A DNA stretch of 64,000 nt from Luteimonas aestuarii (GTDB taxonomy: Bacteria; Pseudomonadota; Gammaproteobacteria; Xanthomonadales; Xanthomonadaceae). Below are positions 25,796-34,232 of this stretch, piece after piece. The notes under the pieces are model-generated. The model was not told the origin of the DNA and did not search any database. It saw only the letters and a list, made by a program, of their open reading frames with translations. The first letter of the stretch is position 1, and the number at the start of each line of letters is the position of its first letter. The position numbers were made by a program, and so were the translations under genes. Location: assembly GCF_004357985.1 (NCBI RefSeq), contig NZ_SMTF01000008.1, positions 114,783-178,782 of the forward strand. Direction: 5' to 3'.

Positions 25796-26200
25796 TCAGC
25801 GCTTCTTGCGCACGTACAGCACCAGCGAGTGCTCATCCAGCACGTACCCATGCTGGTCGGCGATGCGGCCCAGCAGGTCGACGATCTCGGGGCTTTCGAA
25901 CTCCGAAATCTGTCCGGTGGCCATGTCCACCATGTGGTAGTGGTGGTCGCCGCGGTCCAGTTCGTACAGGGCGTGACCACCCTCGAAGTTGTGCTTGACG
26001 ACCAGGCCGGCTGCCTCGAACTGGGTCAACACGCGGTAAACCGTGGCCAGGCCGATTTCGTCGCCCTGCTCCAGCAGCTGCCGGTAGATGTCCTCGGCGG
26101 TCATGTGCTGGCGCGGGGTGCGCTGTTCCAGCAGTTCCAGGATGCGCATCCGCGGATGCGTCACCTTCAGCCCCGCCCTCTTCAGTTCACTCGATTCCAT
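25796..26200 (-). CDS. fur: Ferric uptake regulator Fur
   Basis: A 134-residue iron-responsive repressor. The winged-helix N-terminus contains HPRMRILELLEQ and IGLATVYRVLTQFEAAGLV. The metal site is the DHHYHMVD stretch (His-rich motif), with further ligands in the C-terminal dimerisation part (LDEHSLVLYV). Unlike Escherichia coli Fur, the protein contains no cysteine, so the structural zinc site is absent. The frame is open upstream, but ATG 26200 gives the canonical MESSELKRAGLKVT start with GGAAC before it. It is divergent from bamE, as reported for the fur/omlA pair of Xanthomonas. Confidence 0.97.
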   Translation of the reverse strand: MESSELKRAGLKVTHPRMRILELLEQRTPRQHMTAEDIYRQLLEQGDEIGLATVYRVLTQFEAAGLVVKHNFEGGHALYELDRGDHHYHMVDMATGQISEFESPEIVDLLGRIADQHGYVLDEHSLVLYVRKKR

Positions 26201-26284
26201 CGCCGTTCCGTTCAGCCTGGGTCGCGGTTCCGCTGGTCGCCGGGAGTGTATCATCGCCCGGTTCCCCGCCGTCCCAGCAGCCGA

Positions 26285-26674
26285 ATGTCCAGACTGATCC
26301 TCGCCGCCCTCGTCGCCCTTGCCGTGTCCGGCTGCGGCATCCTCTACAAGCAACCGATCTACCAGGGCAACCTGATCGAACAGTCGTCGGTCGACCAACT
26401 CCAGGCCGGCATGGACAAGCAGCAGGTGATGGCATTGATGGGCACGCCGGCCGTCGCCTCGCCGTTCCACCACCAGCGCTGGGACTACACCGCCACGCGT
26501 CGCACCAATCGGCGCGGTACCACCGAGATCAAGAACCTCACGCTGTGGTTCGAGAATGACGCGCTGGCACGCTGGGAAGGCGAGTATTTCCCGGAGGACG
26601 ACGCCGCGCTGGCGCAGGAAGTGCGCAAGTTCGGCCACAACCTGCCGCGCGAGCGCAACAACCGCCGCCGCTAA
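26285..26674 (+). CDS. bamE: Outer membrane protein assembly factor BamE (OmlA/SmpA lipoprotein)
   Basis: A 129-residue outer-membrane lipoprotein of the BAM complex. The signal peptide ends in the lipobox VSGC, with lipidated Cys17. The mature part has the SmpA/OmlA fold with YKQPIYQGN, VDQLQAGMDKQQVMALMGTP and LWFENDALARWEG. ATG 26285 is the first start giving a lipobox. It is divergent from fur across 84 bp. Confidence 0.95.
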   Translation: MSRLILAALVALAVSGCGILYKQPIYQGNLIEQSSVDQLQAGMDKQQVMALMGTPAVASPFHHQRWDYTATRRTNRRGTTEIKNLTLWFENDALARWEGEYFPEDDAALAQEVRKFGHNLPRERNNRRR

Positions 26675-26677
26675 CCG

Positions 26678-26938
26678 CTAGTCCTGCGCGCGGGCCCGCG
26701 CGCGCCTGCGGCGTGCGTCCTTGGGGTCGATCCGCAAGGGACGCAAAAGCTCGAGCCGGTCGCCGTCGCGCAGTGTCGTGGCAGGCTCGGCGCGCACGCC
26801 ATGCACCGCCTGGCCCGCAATGCCGTCCAGCGGGAACCCTGACGCGATGATCGCATCGGCGACGGTTGCGCCGTCCTCGAGCACCAGCTCGACGCCCTGG
26901 CAGCGGTCGGGCCACGCCATGACCACGCAGACGCGCAT
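26678..26938 (-). CDS. rnfH: RnfH family (ubiquitin-like, UPF0125) protein
   Basis: An 86-residue protein with a beta-grasp fold. [31 protein letters not shown] and [22 protein letters not shown] are characteristic of the family. The function is not firmly known; homologues are found next to rnf genes or, as here, next to ratA. ATG 26938 is one base from the ratA stop, so the two are coupled. Longer upstream reading would run into ratA. Confidence 0.9.
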   Translation of the reverse strand: MRVCVVMAWPDRCQGVELVLEDGATVADAIIASGFPLDGIAGQAVHGVRAEPATTLRDGDRLELLRPLRIDPKDARRRRARARAQD

Positions 26939-26939
26939 G

Positions 26940-27368
26940 TCAGCCGCCCCGGTCCGCCACGCGCACGAAGTCGTCGACCATGCGGTCGGCCAATCCGCGG
27001 AAACCAAGCGTCATCGCCGGCAGCAGCAGGCTGCTCTGCGGCTCGAAATCCAGCACCAGGGTGACCTTGCACGCGGATTCGTCCAGTGCGTGGAAGGACC
27101 AGCGCCCTTCGAGACGTTTGAACGGGCCATCGCGCAGCTGCATGTCGATGTGGTGCGGGCGCTCCAGTGTGTTCTCGGTGGTGAACCAGGTGCGCAGTCC
27201 ACCCAGCCCCAGCTCCAGCCGTGCAACCAACCGCGTGTCGCCGGACTCCAGCACCTCGGCCGCCTCGCACCAGCCGAACCGGCGCGGATACGCGTCGATG
27301 TCGTTGACCAGGTCGAACATCCGGCAGACGGAATGTTCGACGAGGGCGCTGCGTTCGATCCTGGGCAT
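26940..27368 (-). CDS. ratA: RatA-type SRPBCC/START-fold protein (coenzyme Q-binding-like)
   Basis: A 142-residue single-domain protein. [25 protein letters not shown] is the usual beginning, and [21 protein letters not shown] the later beta strands. Related proteins are described either as a ribosome-association toxin (RatA) or as homologues of mitochondrial Coq10, which chaperones ubiquinone; which role applies here is open. It is divergent from smpB across only 37 bp, the conserved ratA/smpB arrangement. Confidence 0.9.
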   Translation of the reverse strand: MPRIERSALVEHSVCRMFDLVNDIDAYPRRFGWCEAAEVLESGDTRLVARLELGLGGLRTWFTTENTLERPHHIDMQLRDGPFKRLEGRWSFHALDESACKVTLVLDFEPQSSLLLPAMTLGFRGLADRMVDDFVRVADRGG

Positions 27369-27405
27369 GCTCGCGTGCGTGGCCGGCTTCGGGGACAATG
27401 GCGGG

Positions 27406-27900
27406 ATGGCGAAGAAGACCGGCAAGGATAAGGCAAACGGCGACAGGACCATCGCCCTGAACAAGCGCGCGCGCCACGAGTACCACCTCGAGGAGCGTTT
27501 CGAGGCCGGCATGGCGCTGCAGGGCTGGGAACTGAAGGCGATCCGCGCCGGTCGGGCCAACATCGGCGAAAGCTACGCCATGGTGCTGCAGGGCGAGTTG
27601 TTCCTGATCGGCGCACAGATCACCCCGCTGATCTCGGCATCCAGCCACGTGGTGGCCGACGCCCATCGCAGCCGCAAGCTGCTGCTGCACCGTCGGGAAA
27701 TCGACACCCTGGTCGGCCGCATCCAGCGTGACGGCTACACGCTGGTACCCACCGCGCTGTACTGGAAGGGCAACAAGGTGAAAGCCGAGCTCGCCCTGGC
27801 CAAGGGCAAGCAGGCGCATGACAAACGGCAGTCCAGCAAGGACCGGGATTGGCAGCGCGACAAGCAGCGCGTGATGCGGGCCCACAACAAGAACAACTGA
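27406..27900 (+). CDS. smpB: SsrA-binding protein SmpB
   Basis: A 164-residue partner of tmRNA in trans-translation. The oligonucleotide-binding core is marked by [39 protein letters not shown] and [24 protein letters not shown] basic C-terminal tail ([20 protein letters not shown]) normally reads the empty mRNA channel. ATG 27406. Its RNA partner ssrA is 2.5 kb downstream, separated by the histidine kinase gene. Confidence 0.97.
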   Translation: MAKKTGKDKANGDRTIALNKRARHEYHLEERFEAGMALQGWELKAIRAGRANIGESYAMVLQGELFLIGAQITPLISASSHVVADAHRSRKLLLHRREIDTLVGRIQRDGYTLVPTALYWKGNKVKAELALAKGKQAHDKRQSSKDRDWQRDKQRVMRAHNKNN

Positions 27901-28013
27901 TCCGTTTCCCGTGTGGGTAGGCGCGACGATCGCGTGCGGACGACGTTTCGCCATGCCCGTTGTGGTGTCGATGGCCGGCGCGCCGCGAAACCCCTGAACG
28001 GGCGTAGCGTCGA

Positions 28014-30269
28014 TCAGCCAGCGTCCGGCTCGTGCCCTGCGGCATCGACGTGTGGCAACGTGAAGCGGAAGCTGGCGCCCTCGCCTGGACGCCCGTCGGC
28101 CTCGATCTGCCCGCCGTGGCGCTCGACGATGCGCTTGACGGTGGCAAGCCCGATGCCGTGCCCCGCGAACCGATCGGCTTCGTGCAGGCGCTGGAAGGCA
28201 CGGAACAGCTTGCCGGCGTAGTCCGGATCAAATCCTGCGCCGTTGTCGCGGACAATGAACGCACACAGCCGCCCCCCCTCCCCTGCGCCATGCGCCGTTG
28301 CATCGGCGAGATCCGGTGCAGCGCAGAGCTCGATCTTCGCCGCAGCGGACTCTCGAGTGAATTTCCATGCATTGCCGATCAGGTTCTGCAGCAGGTCGCG
28401 CACCAGTGCGGCATCACCGGCGGCACGCAGGCCGGCCTCGATCCATACCTCGACCTCGCGGTCCGGTTCGGCCTGGCGGAGTTCGCCAACGATGTCGCTG
28501 GCGATCCTGCTGATGTCCAGCTCGTCGAGCCGCAGCGTGTCACGACCGATCCGCGACAGCTTGAGCAGTGCGTCGATCAGCGCATCCATGCGCCGTGCGG
28601 CGTTGCGGATCCGCGCCAGATAGCCCAGGCCATCCTCGTCCATGGTCGCGGCATGGCGCTCGGCCAGCACCCTGGCGAACCCTTCCACCGAGCGCAGCGG
28701 TGCGCGCAGGTCGTGCGACACGCTGTAGGCGAACGACTCCAGCTCGCGGTTGGCCTGCGTCAGTTCACGGGTGCGTTGCGTCACCCGCGCTTCCAGCAGC
28801 CGGTTCATGCTGCGGACTTGCTCCTCGGCACGGAGCCGATCGGTGATGTCCTCGGCTTGCACCAGCCAGGCGGCATCTCCACCGGCATCACCGGGAACCG
28901 CGGAAAACACCAGCAGCAGCCTGCGTTCGTCGCCTTTCGCGTCGAGCACGCGCTGCGTGGTGCGGTACGCGCCATCCTCGGCGACCCTCGGGCCGCGCTC
29001 GGCACGCCAGGGAGCGTCCGGATCGAGCAAACGCTGCGTGAGCGACGTGCCCCCCAGCGAGTCCGGCGCCGCGCCGAACAACACCTCGAGGGCGGGATTG
29101 GCCTCGACGATCCGGTCGTCCGCATCGAGCAGCGCGACACCGGCCGCCGAATACTCCATTGCGCTCCTGAATCGCAGTTCGCTGCGGCGCCACGAATCCG
29201 CCATCCGCGCGGCGATGCGTTCCGCGCGCGTCTGCGTGTGTGCCAGGCTCAGTACCACGGCGAACAGCAGCAGCGACACCACCAGCCCGGCCGCCAGGGT
29301 CATCTGCAGGTCGTCGATCCTTGCGCTGCGCGATGGTGCCAGTTCCTCGAACTCGAGTCGCCAGGTACGGCCATAGACGGCGCGCTCCAGTGAATATCGC
29401 CACGCGCCGCCCTGCACTTCGCCGGAAAACCGCGGGTCGCGATAGACCTCGGCAGGTGCAGCGGTAGTATCGACGATACGCAGTGCAAACTGCCCGGGCG
29501 AAGCGGACGTCACGCCCCCGACGTAGGCGTTGACCGCGAATGGCACATAGATCCAGCCCGCCATCGTGGTGCGACGCGAGGCTTGCCTCGACGGGGTGAC
29601 GCCGCCAGCGTAGATCGGCGCATACAGCAACAATCCGGTGCGCTCGTCCTGGCCGGTCAGCTGCAGCAGCGCAACGGGTGCGGTCAGGCTGACCTGCCCC
29701 GTATCACGCGCCGCGACCATTGCCGCCTGCCGATCGGGCTCGGAAAACATGTCGAAGCCGAGCGCCTCCCGGTTGGCGATGGTACGTGGCTCCAGGAACA
29801 CGATGGGGCCATAGAACTCCCGGATGCCCGCAGGTCGCAGCACGAACAGGCCGTCTCCCTGCTGCTGCTTCTCCATTTGCAGTTGTTTCAGCCCCTCGCT
29901 GTCCAGGTAGGGCACGTAGCCCAGCCCCATCAGGCCAGGGAACTGGGCATGGAGGTTCAGCCCGTCCACGTACGCCTGCCACTGCCGTTCGCTTGGCCGG
30001 GAGACGGATGCGAACAGGGACACGCCCCCCCTGATCGCCAGCTCGTAGCGCAACATCCGCTCCTGCAGCGCGTTCGCGGTGCGTTCTGCGATGGCGACGT
30101 ACTCGGCCTCGGTCAGGCGGTCCTCGCGTTCGCTCGCCTTGCGCGCGTACAACGCGACCACCATCAGGGAAGCCACCAGCACCAGGACGGCAAGCAGGTA
30201 GCCGCGGCGGAAACGCCAGCGCGTCGCCGCCACCGGGGTCGATGCCGGCTTGCCTGTCTCTCCCTGCAT
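28014..30269 (-). CDS. Membrane hybrid-free sensor histidine kinase with CHASE and PAS domains
   Basis: About 751 residues. A first membrane helix (YLLAVLVLVASLMVVALY, near residues 23-41) leads to a periplasmic CHASE domain (about 55-290, with RYELAIRGGVSLFASVSRPSE). A second helix near 315-335, a PAS domain, a HisKA domain with the phospho-acceptor His in SYSVSHDLRAPLRSVEGF, and an ATPase domain with N box NLIGNAWKFT, DNGAGFDPDYAGKLF and GHGIGLATVKRI complete it. CHASE domains sense small extracellular ligands such as cytokinin-like or adenine compounds. No receiver protein is adjacent, so the partner is unknown. The start could also be ATG 30293. Confidence 0.9.
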   Translation of the reverse strand: MQGETGKPASTPVAATRWRFRRGYLLAVLVLVASLMVVALYARKASEREDRLTEAEYVAIAERTANALQERMLRYELAIRGGVSLFASVSRPSERQWQAYVDGLNLHAQFPGLMGLGYVPYLDSEGLKQLQMEKQQQGDGLFVLRPAGIREFYGPIVFLEPRTIANREALGFDMFSEPDRQAAMVAARDTGQVSLTAPVALLQLTGQDERTGLLLYAPIYAGGVTPSRQASRRTTMAGWIYVPFAVNAYVGGVTSASPGQFALRIVDTTAAPAEVYRDPRFSGEVQGGAWRYSLERAVYGRTWRLEFEELAPSRSARIDDLQMTLAAGLVVSLLLFAVVLSLAHTQTRAERIAARMADSWRRSELRFRSAMEYSAAGVALLDADDRIVEANPALEVLFGAAPDSLGGTSLTQRLLDPDAPWRAERGPRVAEDGAYRTTQRVLDAKGDERRLLLVFSAVPGDAGGDAAWLVQAEDITDRLRAEEQVRSMNRLLEARVTQRTRELTQANRELESFAYSVSHDLRAPLRSVEGFARVLAERHAATMDEDGLGYLARIRNAARRMDALIDALLKLSRIGRDTLRLDELDISRIASDIVGELRQAEPDREVEVWIEAGLRAAGDAALVRDLLQNLIGNAWKFTRESAAAKIELCAAPDLADATAHGAGEGGRLCAFIVRDNGAGFDPDYAGKLFRAFQRLHEADRFAGHGIGLATVKRIVERHGGQIEADGRPGEGASFRFTLPHVDAAGHEPDAG

Positions 30270-30338
30270 GTCCACAGCATACCCGGCGGACATTGCGAGG
30301 CGGTGCTGAACGCGCGCCCTCGATCGATACCAGCCACC

Positions 30339-30366
30339 TTGCGCCGCGGCCACCCGCCCCTATACT
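30339..30366 (+). promoter_or_regulatory. Candidate sigma-70 promoter of ssrA
   Basis: TTGCGC (30339-30344) and TATACT (30361-30366) are separated by 16 bp and sit about 27 bp before the mature tmRNA 5' end. This leaves room for a 5' leader removed by RNase P. Confidence 0.55.
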
Positions 30367-30393
30367 CGTGCTGTCAGCGTGATCGACGCTCCC

Positions 30394-30747
30394 GGGGGTG
30401 CACTGGCTTCGACGGGGGTCGCGAAATCACTTGGCGCATGCCGAGGGGGCAGCTTTCCTCGTTAATCCAGCGGCAAAACTCTAGTTGCCAACGACGACAA
30501 CTACGCTCTCGCCGCTTAAGGCGTAAGCCCCGAACCCACTTGTGCCCGTGCTCGTGGATGTAGGGTCATCATCACGGAACCGGCCGTGGCGGCTGCCTGT
30601 CAGCCACGGCTTGAACAAAACAGGCTGGTGACCGGGTGCGCTTTGCGTGCCGTGCTGCCCGGGAACGAGACCTAACGGAACGCTAAGCATGTAGTGCCGG
30701 GGATGGAGTGCCTTCGGACGGGGGTTCAATTCCCCCCACCTCCACCA
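30394..30747 (+). ncRNA. ssrA: Transfer-messenger RNA (tmRNA)
   Basis: This 354-nt RNA rescues stalled ribosomes with SmpB. The 5' GGGGGTG pairs with CACCTCC next to the 3' CCA, forming the tRNA-like acceptor stem; the 5' part continues with the usual CACTGGCTTCGACGGGG. The T arm is GGGGGTTCAATTCCCCC near the 3' end. The tag reading frame begins at the resume codon GCC (30487) and encodes ANDDNYALAA before TAA at 30517-30519, very close to the Escherichia coli tag ANDENYALAA. The 3' end is the attachment site of the downstream element. Confidence 0.98.
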
Positions 30748-30773
30748 GAAACCCGTCTACTGACGGATCAAGA

Positions 30774-30816
30774 AAGGCCGGAAACCCCATAAAATCAAGG
30801 TTTCCGGCCTTTTTTG
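30774..30816 (+). terminator. Rho-independent terminator just inside the integrated element
   Basis: A 13-bp perfect stem, AAGGCCGGAAACC (30774-30786) with GGTTTCCGGCCTT (30799-30811), is followed by a T run. It lies 27 nt after the tmRNA CCA and inside the element, so the element supplies the stop for ssrA transcription. Confidence 0.88.
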
Positions 30817-30860
30817 TGTCTATTGCCGGATCACCCCCGCTCTTGCAATACCAGAATCAT

Positions 30861-30909
30861 GGGGGTATGACTGGGGGTATCAGGGCTTCGGCCCGGGCTG
30901 GATACCCCC
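30861..30909. promoter_or_regulatory. Putative left integrase arm sites
   Basis: GGGGGTAT occurs at 30861-30868 and 30873-30880 (12-bp period) and inverted, as ATACCCCC, at 30902-30909, just before the integrase start. The same octamer pair with the same 12-bp spacing recurs at the right end of the element. This is the layout expected of attP arm-type binding sites. Confidence 0.6.
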
Positions 30910-30910
30910 A

Positions 30911-32134
30911 ATGCCGCTCACCGACACCGCCCTCCGGAAAGCAAAGCCGACCGACAAGACGCAGAAGCTCTTCGACGGCGGCGGCCTGTTCCTGGAGATC
31001 ACTCCAGCGGGCGGCAAGCGGTGGCGCCAGAAGTACCGCTTCGCCGGCAAGGAGAAGCTACTCGCCCACGGCACCTACCCCGACGTGACGCTCGCAGAGG
31101 CGCGCGAGCGGCGCGAGAAGGCGCGCAAGCTACTCGCGAACGGTGTCGACCCCGGCCAGCACCGGCAAGCCGAGAAGGCGGCCGGCGTGGAGCGTGCCGC
31201 CAACAGCTTCGAAGTGGTCGCCCGTGAATGGTTGGCCAAGCGCGACTGGGTGCCGAACTACCTCGGCAAGGTGACAGCCTGGCTCGAGGGTGACGTCTTC
31301 CCGTACATCGGCAGCCGTCCGGTGGCGGACCTGACCGCCCCGGAGTTCCTGCGCGTCGGCCGGCGCATTGAGGACCGCGGCGCGATCGAGAGCGCACACC
31401 GCGTCCTGCAGAACTGCGGCCAGATCATGCGCTACGCCATCGCCACCGGCCGCGCCGACCGCAACCCCGTTGCCGATCTCAAGGGCGCCCTCGCCCCGGC
31501 CCCAGAGAAGCACCACGCGGCCATCGTGGATCCGGAGGGCGTCGGTGCCCTGCTCCGCGCCATCGACGGCTACAAGGGCGGCCACGTCACGCGCTGCGCG
31601 CTGCAGCTGGCCCCCATGTTCTTCGTCCGCCCGGGCGAACTGCGCCAGGCCGAATGGTCGGAGATCGACCTAGAGGCTGCTGAGTGGAACATCCCGGCGC
31701 ACAAGATGAAGATGCGCCAGCCTCACCTGGTCCCGCTGTCGAAGCAGGCCGTGGCGATCCTCGAGGAGCTGCAGCCGCTCACCGGCCGGTTCCAGTACGT
31801 CTTCCCCGGCGGCCGAAGCCCGAAGCGCCCCATGAGCGAGAACGCGCTCACCGCGGCGCTGCGCCGCATGGGCTATGAACAGGGCTCGATGACCGTGCAC
31901 GGCTTCCGCGCAATGGCACGCACGCTGTTGGACGAAGTGCTGCATTACCGGCCCGACTACATCGAGCACCAGCTGGCGCATGCCGTGAAGGATCCGAACG
32001 GCAGGGCCTACAACCGCACGTCACACCTCGCCGAGCGTCGCAAGATGATGCAGGCGTGGAGCGACTACCTCGATCGCCGCCGCGAAGACACCGGCAAGGT
32101 CCTAGAGTTCAAGAGATCCGGCACGCGCCGGTAG
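30911..32134 (+). CDS. int: P4-type tyrosine recombinase (integrase)
   Basis: A 407-residue site-specific recombinase. The N-terminal arm-binding DUF4102-like domain starts MPLTDTALRKAKPTDKTQKLF. A SAM-like core-binding domain (about residues 98-185) and the catalytic domain follow. Catalytic residues visible are Arg240 in RPGELR, His330 and Arg333 in HGFRAMART, His357 in QLAHAV and the nucleophile Tyr367 in AYNRTSH. All are present, so the enzyme looks active. Its position 163 bp after ssrA, reading away from it, is typical of integrases that use the tmRNA 3' end as attB. Confidence 0.95.
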   Translation: MPLTDTALRKAKPTDKTQKLFDGGGLFLEITPAGGKRWRQKYRFAGKEKLLAHGTYPDVTLAEARERREKARKLLANGVDPGQHRQAEKAAGVERAANSFEVVAREWLAKRDWVPNYLGKVTAWLEGDVFPYIGSRPVADLTAPEFLRVGRRIEDRGAIESAHRVLQNCGQIMRYAIATGRADRNPVADLKGALAPAPEKHHAAIVDPEGVGALLRAIDGYKGGHVTRCALQLAPMFFVRPGELRQAEWSEIDLEAAEWNIPAHKMKMRQPHLVPLSKQAVAILEELQPLTGRFQYVFPGGRSPKRPMSENALTAALRRMGYEQGSMTVHGFRAMARTLLDEVLHYRPDYIEHQLAHAVKDPNGRAYNRTSHLAERRKMMQAWSDYLDRRREDTGKVLEFKRSGTRR

Positions 32135-32202
32135 CAAGCGGTGCGACGGCGGTGCGCTATCACCGCCGCCACACCTTCCACAATCGAAAGGAGACTTCGA
32201 TC

Positions 32203-32430
32203 ATGGCAATTCACAGTGTAACCAGCATCACGCTCACCGAGGATGACATCGACGATTTCAACAAGGCTCTTTCTCTGGCCTTCGTTGGCGGAAACTACGA
32301 GGCACCCCACGAGTCTGGTGATTCAGGCGCTCACCTCAAAAACCTCTGCGATGCAATTTCCCAACACCTTTGCAGAATCCGCAACAGGCGCGGCGGCGAC
32401 GACAGCATCATGCTCGGTAGCCAGATATGA
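32203..32430 (+). CDS. Small hypothetical protein of the element
   Basis: 75 residues, starting MAIHSVTSITLTEDDIDDFN. It is acidic, soluble and has no recognised domain. A strong ribosome site (AAAGGAG) precedes ATG 32203. The stop overlaps the next start as ATGA, opening a chain of coupled small genes. Confidence 0.7.
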   Translation: MAIHSVTSITLTEDDIDDFNKALSLAFVGGNYEAPHESGDSGAHLKNLCDAISQHLCRIRNRRGGDDSIMLGSQI

Positions 32431-32606
32431 CTGCGCGCGTGGTGAAGTTCCCATGGAAGCACGGGAACCCTGTCGATCTCAACGTTGAAGTGGTCCGCCA
32501 AGTGCACGAACAGCTGGGCCAACCAATGAGCGAGACGGAAGCACGCACGTTCACCCGCAACTTCATGGCAGAGCTTGAGCGGCTGCAACGAGCGAGACGC
32601 AAGTGA
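32427..32606 (+). CDS. Small hypothetical protein (59 residues)
   Basis: Starts MTARVVKFPWKHGNPVDLNV and ends in a basic RLQRARRK tail. ATG 32427 overlaps the previous stop and its own TGA overlaps the next GTG. Such four-base overlaps on both sides make a real coupled gene likely despite its small size. Function unknown. Confidence 0.65.
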   Translation: MTARVVKFPWKHGNPVDLNVEVVRQVHEQLGQPMSETEARTFTRNFMAELERLQRARRK

Positions 32607-33145
32607 CCACGAAGCGGCCAGCGAAGAAAGCCCCTGCGAAAGCGGGGGCCGGCAACGGCGAGTACACGGCGCCATCTGCGTATACCTTCGGTGCCGTCAC
32701 GATTCGCCTGCCTGACAGCCCACTGACTCCCGACACTACGAAGGAAGAAGGAATTCCGCGTCTGGTGACCGACCAAGAGTACCGGGAGAAGGCGCTCTCT
32801 TCGATGCGCGCATTTCTCGAGTTCGCCGATCGCGTCGAGCGCGGTGATGACTCGCTAACGAGCATGGAACGCATGTGGATTGCTGGCGCCGTACGTGCGT
32901 ACGCCTCCCAGGTCTACCTCAAGCCACCGCGCAAAGGGCCTGAGCCTGAAATCGATCCCGCTCAAGTGATCCCGATGCTCCACGAGAAGATCAGGGGCAA
33001 AGGCCTCAACAAGACGAACGCGGTGCTGGAAGTTGCTGACGAACTCGGGAAGTCAGACAAAGCCATCTGGAACCTGCTCAAGAAGTACCCCGAGCAGATC
33101 GCGGTGCTAGAAGAATTCTTCTGGGGAACAGAAGAAAAAAAGTAG
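32603..33145 (+). CDS. Hypothetical protein of the element
   Basis: 180 residues from GTG 32603, which overlaps the previous stop as GTGA. A Lys/Ala-rich start (MTTKRPAKKAPAKAGAG) is followed by a mixed helical protein with YREKALSSMRAFLEFADRVE and a C-terminal AVLEVADELGKSDKAIWNLL that looks helix-turn-helix-like. The basic N-terminus and this C-terminal motif would fit a DNA-associated protein, but I recognise no family. Confidence 0.7.
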   Translation: MTTKRPAKKAPAKAGAGNGEYTAPSAYTFGAVTIRLPDSPLTPDTTKEEGIPRLVTDQEYREKALSSMRAFLEFADRVERGDDSLTSMERMWIAGAVRAYASQVYLKPPRKGPEPEIDPAQVIPMLHEKIRGKGLNKTNAVLEVADELGKSDKAIWNLLKKYPEQIAVLEEFFWGTEEKK

Positions 33146-33225
33146 TTCAGTGACACCCTCTTCATGGCGCTCCAACCTGTCCCTGCCGGCGATTGCCGGG
33201 TAATCACGGATCAACAGGAGCGCCC

Positions 33226-33453
33226 ATGGAAACCCGCACTACCCTGCCCAGCAAGGGCGACCGCGTCCTACGGATCGCTGAGGTCGTCGAGCGCACGGGG
33301 CTGAAGCGCCCGACGCTCTACAAGCGTGCCAGAGCTGGCACCTTCCCACGCCCGATCAAGCTCGGCCCCAACTCGACGGGCTGGCTGGAATCCGAGATCG
33401 ATGCATTCCTCGCTGCAGCGGTCGCGCAACGCGATCAGGCTGGCGCCGCATGA
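33226..33453 (+). CDS. AlpA-family excisionase/regulator
   Basis: 75 residues with a MerR/Xis-like winged helix: RVLRIAEVVERTGLKRPTLYKRARAG, then FPRPIKLGPNSTGWLESEIDAFL. AlpA-type proteins activate or direct excision of P4-like elements and often regulate the neighbouring integrase. AGGAG (33216-33220) precedes ATG 33226. A TGACACC half-site at 33151-33157 upstream matches the iterons further downstream. Confidence 0.88.
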   Translation: METRTTLPSKGDRVLRIAEVVERTGLKRPTLYKRARAGTFPRPIKLGPNSTGWLESEIDAFLAAAVAQRDQAGAA

Positions 33454-33722
33454 TCTTCGGACGAAAGAAGCCGGCACCGCCGACGCAGTGCCCACACGTT
33501 CCCGACCCGCTCAGCCGGCACGAGGTGCAAGGCATCCTCGCAACGCCGAACGGGCGCAACGTGCTGCGCGAGATGCGCACCTCGCAGATGGAGATGCGGA
33601 AGCAGTTCGCCGACGCGATCGGAGGCGCTGAGCAGCATCTGCGCTTCTGCAAGGGCATGCGCGACAACTGCGACACCGCGATCAAGGAGATCAATCGCGC
33701 GTTGGGTGAGGTGCAGGCATGA
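33450..33722 (+). CDS. Small hypothetical protein (90 residues)
   Basis: Starts MIFGRKKPAPPTQCPHVPDP and is largely helical afterwards, with several Cys residues (CPH, FCKGM, DNCDT). ATG 33450 overlaps the AlpA stop and the stop overlaps the next gene (ATGA). Not recognised. Confidence 0.65.
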   Translation: MIFGRKKPAPPTQCPHVPDPLSRHEVQGILATPNGRNVLREMRTSQMEMRKQFADAIGGAEQHLRFCKGMRDNCDTAIKEINRALGEVQA

Positions 33723-33916
33723 GCATCGTCGCCGACCACATCCGTGGCCAGCTTCCGGAGATCGGCGAGGGTTTGTCCGGTCAGATGGCAGACCTATCCC
33801 GAGACTGCACGCCGGAGCGTTGCGAGCGCGCGCTGATCAATCTCCGCGGTGCTCAGCAGACGATCCTGCGCCTGCGTGAGGCACTGCAGCGCGAGGCCGG
33901 CGCGGATGCCACATGA
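33719..33916 (+). CDS. Small hypothetical protein (65 residues)
   Basis: Starts MSIVADHIRGQLPEIGEGLS and continues as a helical protein with RDCTPERCERALINLRGAQQ. It overlaps the previous gene by four bases and the following HTH gene by 11. Not recognised. Confidence 0.62.
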   Translation: MSIVADHIRGQLPEIGEGLSGQMADLSRDCTPERCERALINLRGAQQTILRLREALQREAGADAT

Positions 33917-34232
33917 GCCCTACAACCTGCTCTCGCGCTACCAGATCATCGAGCATGCGTTGAAGAACCCTTCGCTCAGCCGCGGGCACTGCGTCGTGCT
34001 CTCGGTGATCCTCGGCCATGTAGACCCAGACGGAGATGCCTGGCCCGGCATGAAGAAGATCTGCTCGAAGGCAGGAATCTCGAAGAGCACGGCAGTGAGG
34101 GCGGTTGATCGCCTTGAGAGGCTCGGATACCTGAGCGTTGAGCGCCGACATGGCAGTTCCAACGTCTACTCGATCACGGACGTCGAAGACCTGCCGACCG
34201 GTGTCAGGTGTGACACCAGTTTCACTTTCTGA
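33906..34232 (+). CDS. Winged-helix (HTH_36/replication-initiator-like) DNA-binding protein
   Basis: 108 residues. LSRGHCVVLSVILGHVDPDGDAWPGMKKIC followed by AGISKSTAVRAVDRLERLGYL is the pattern of phage-type replication or regulatory winged-helix proteins. Such proteins usually carry a further C-terminal domain. This one stops at 34232, just as the iteron array begins, and could be a naturally short regulator or the remnant of a longer replication protein. The first iteron lies inside its last codons. ATG 33906 is chosen over the upstream GTG/CTG frame because it fits the coupling pattern. Confidence 0.78.
   Translation: MPHEPYNLLSRYQIIEHALKNPSLSRGHCVVLSVILGHVDPDGDAWPGMKKICSKAGISKSTAVRAVDRLERLGYLSVERRHGSSNVYSITDVEDLPTGVRCDTSFTF

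Noticed and set aside
22882..25980. 1032-codon minus-strand frame across recN and the repeat region
   Set aside because: Overlaps recN on the other strand and the fur end; no protein features.
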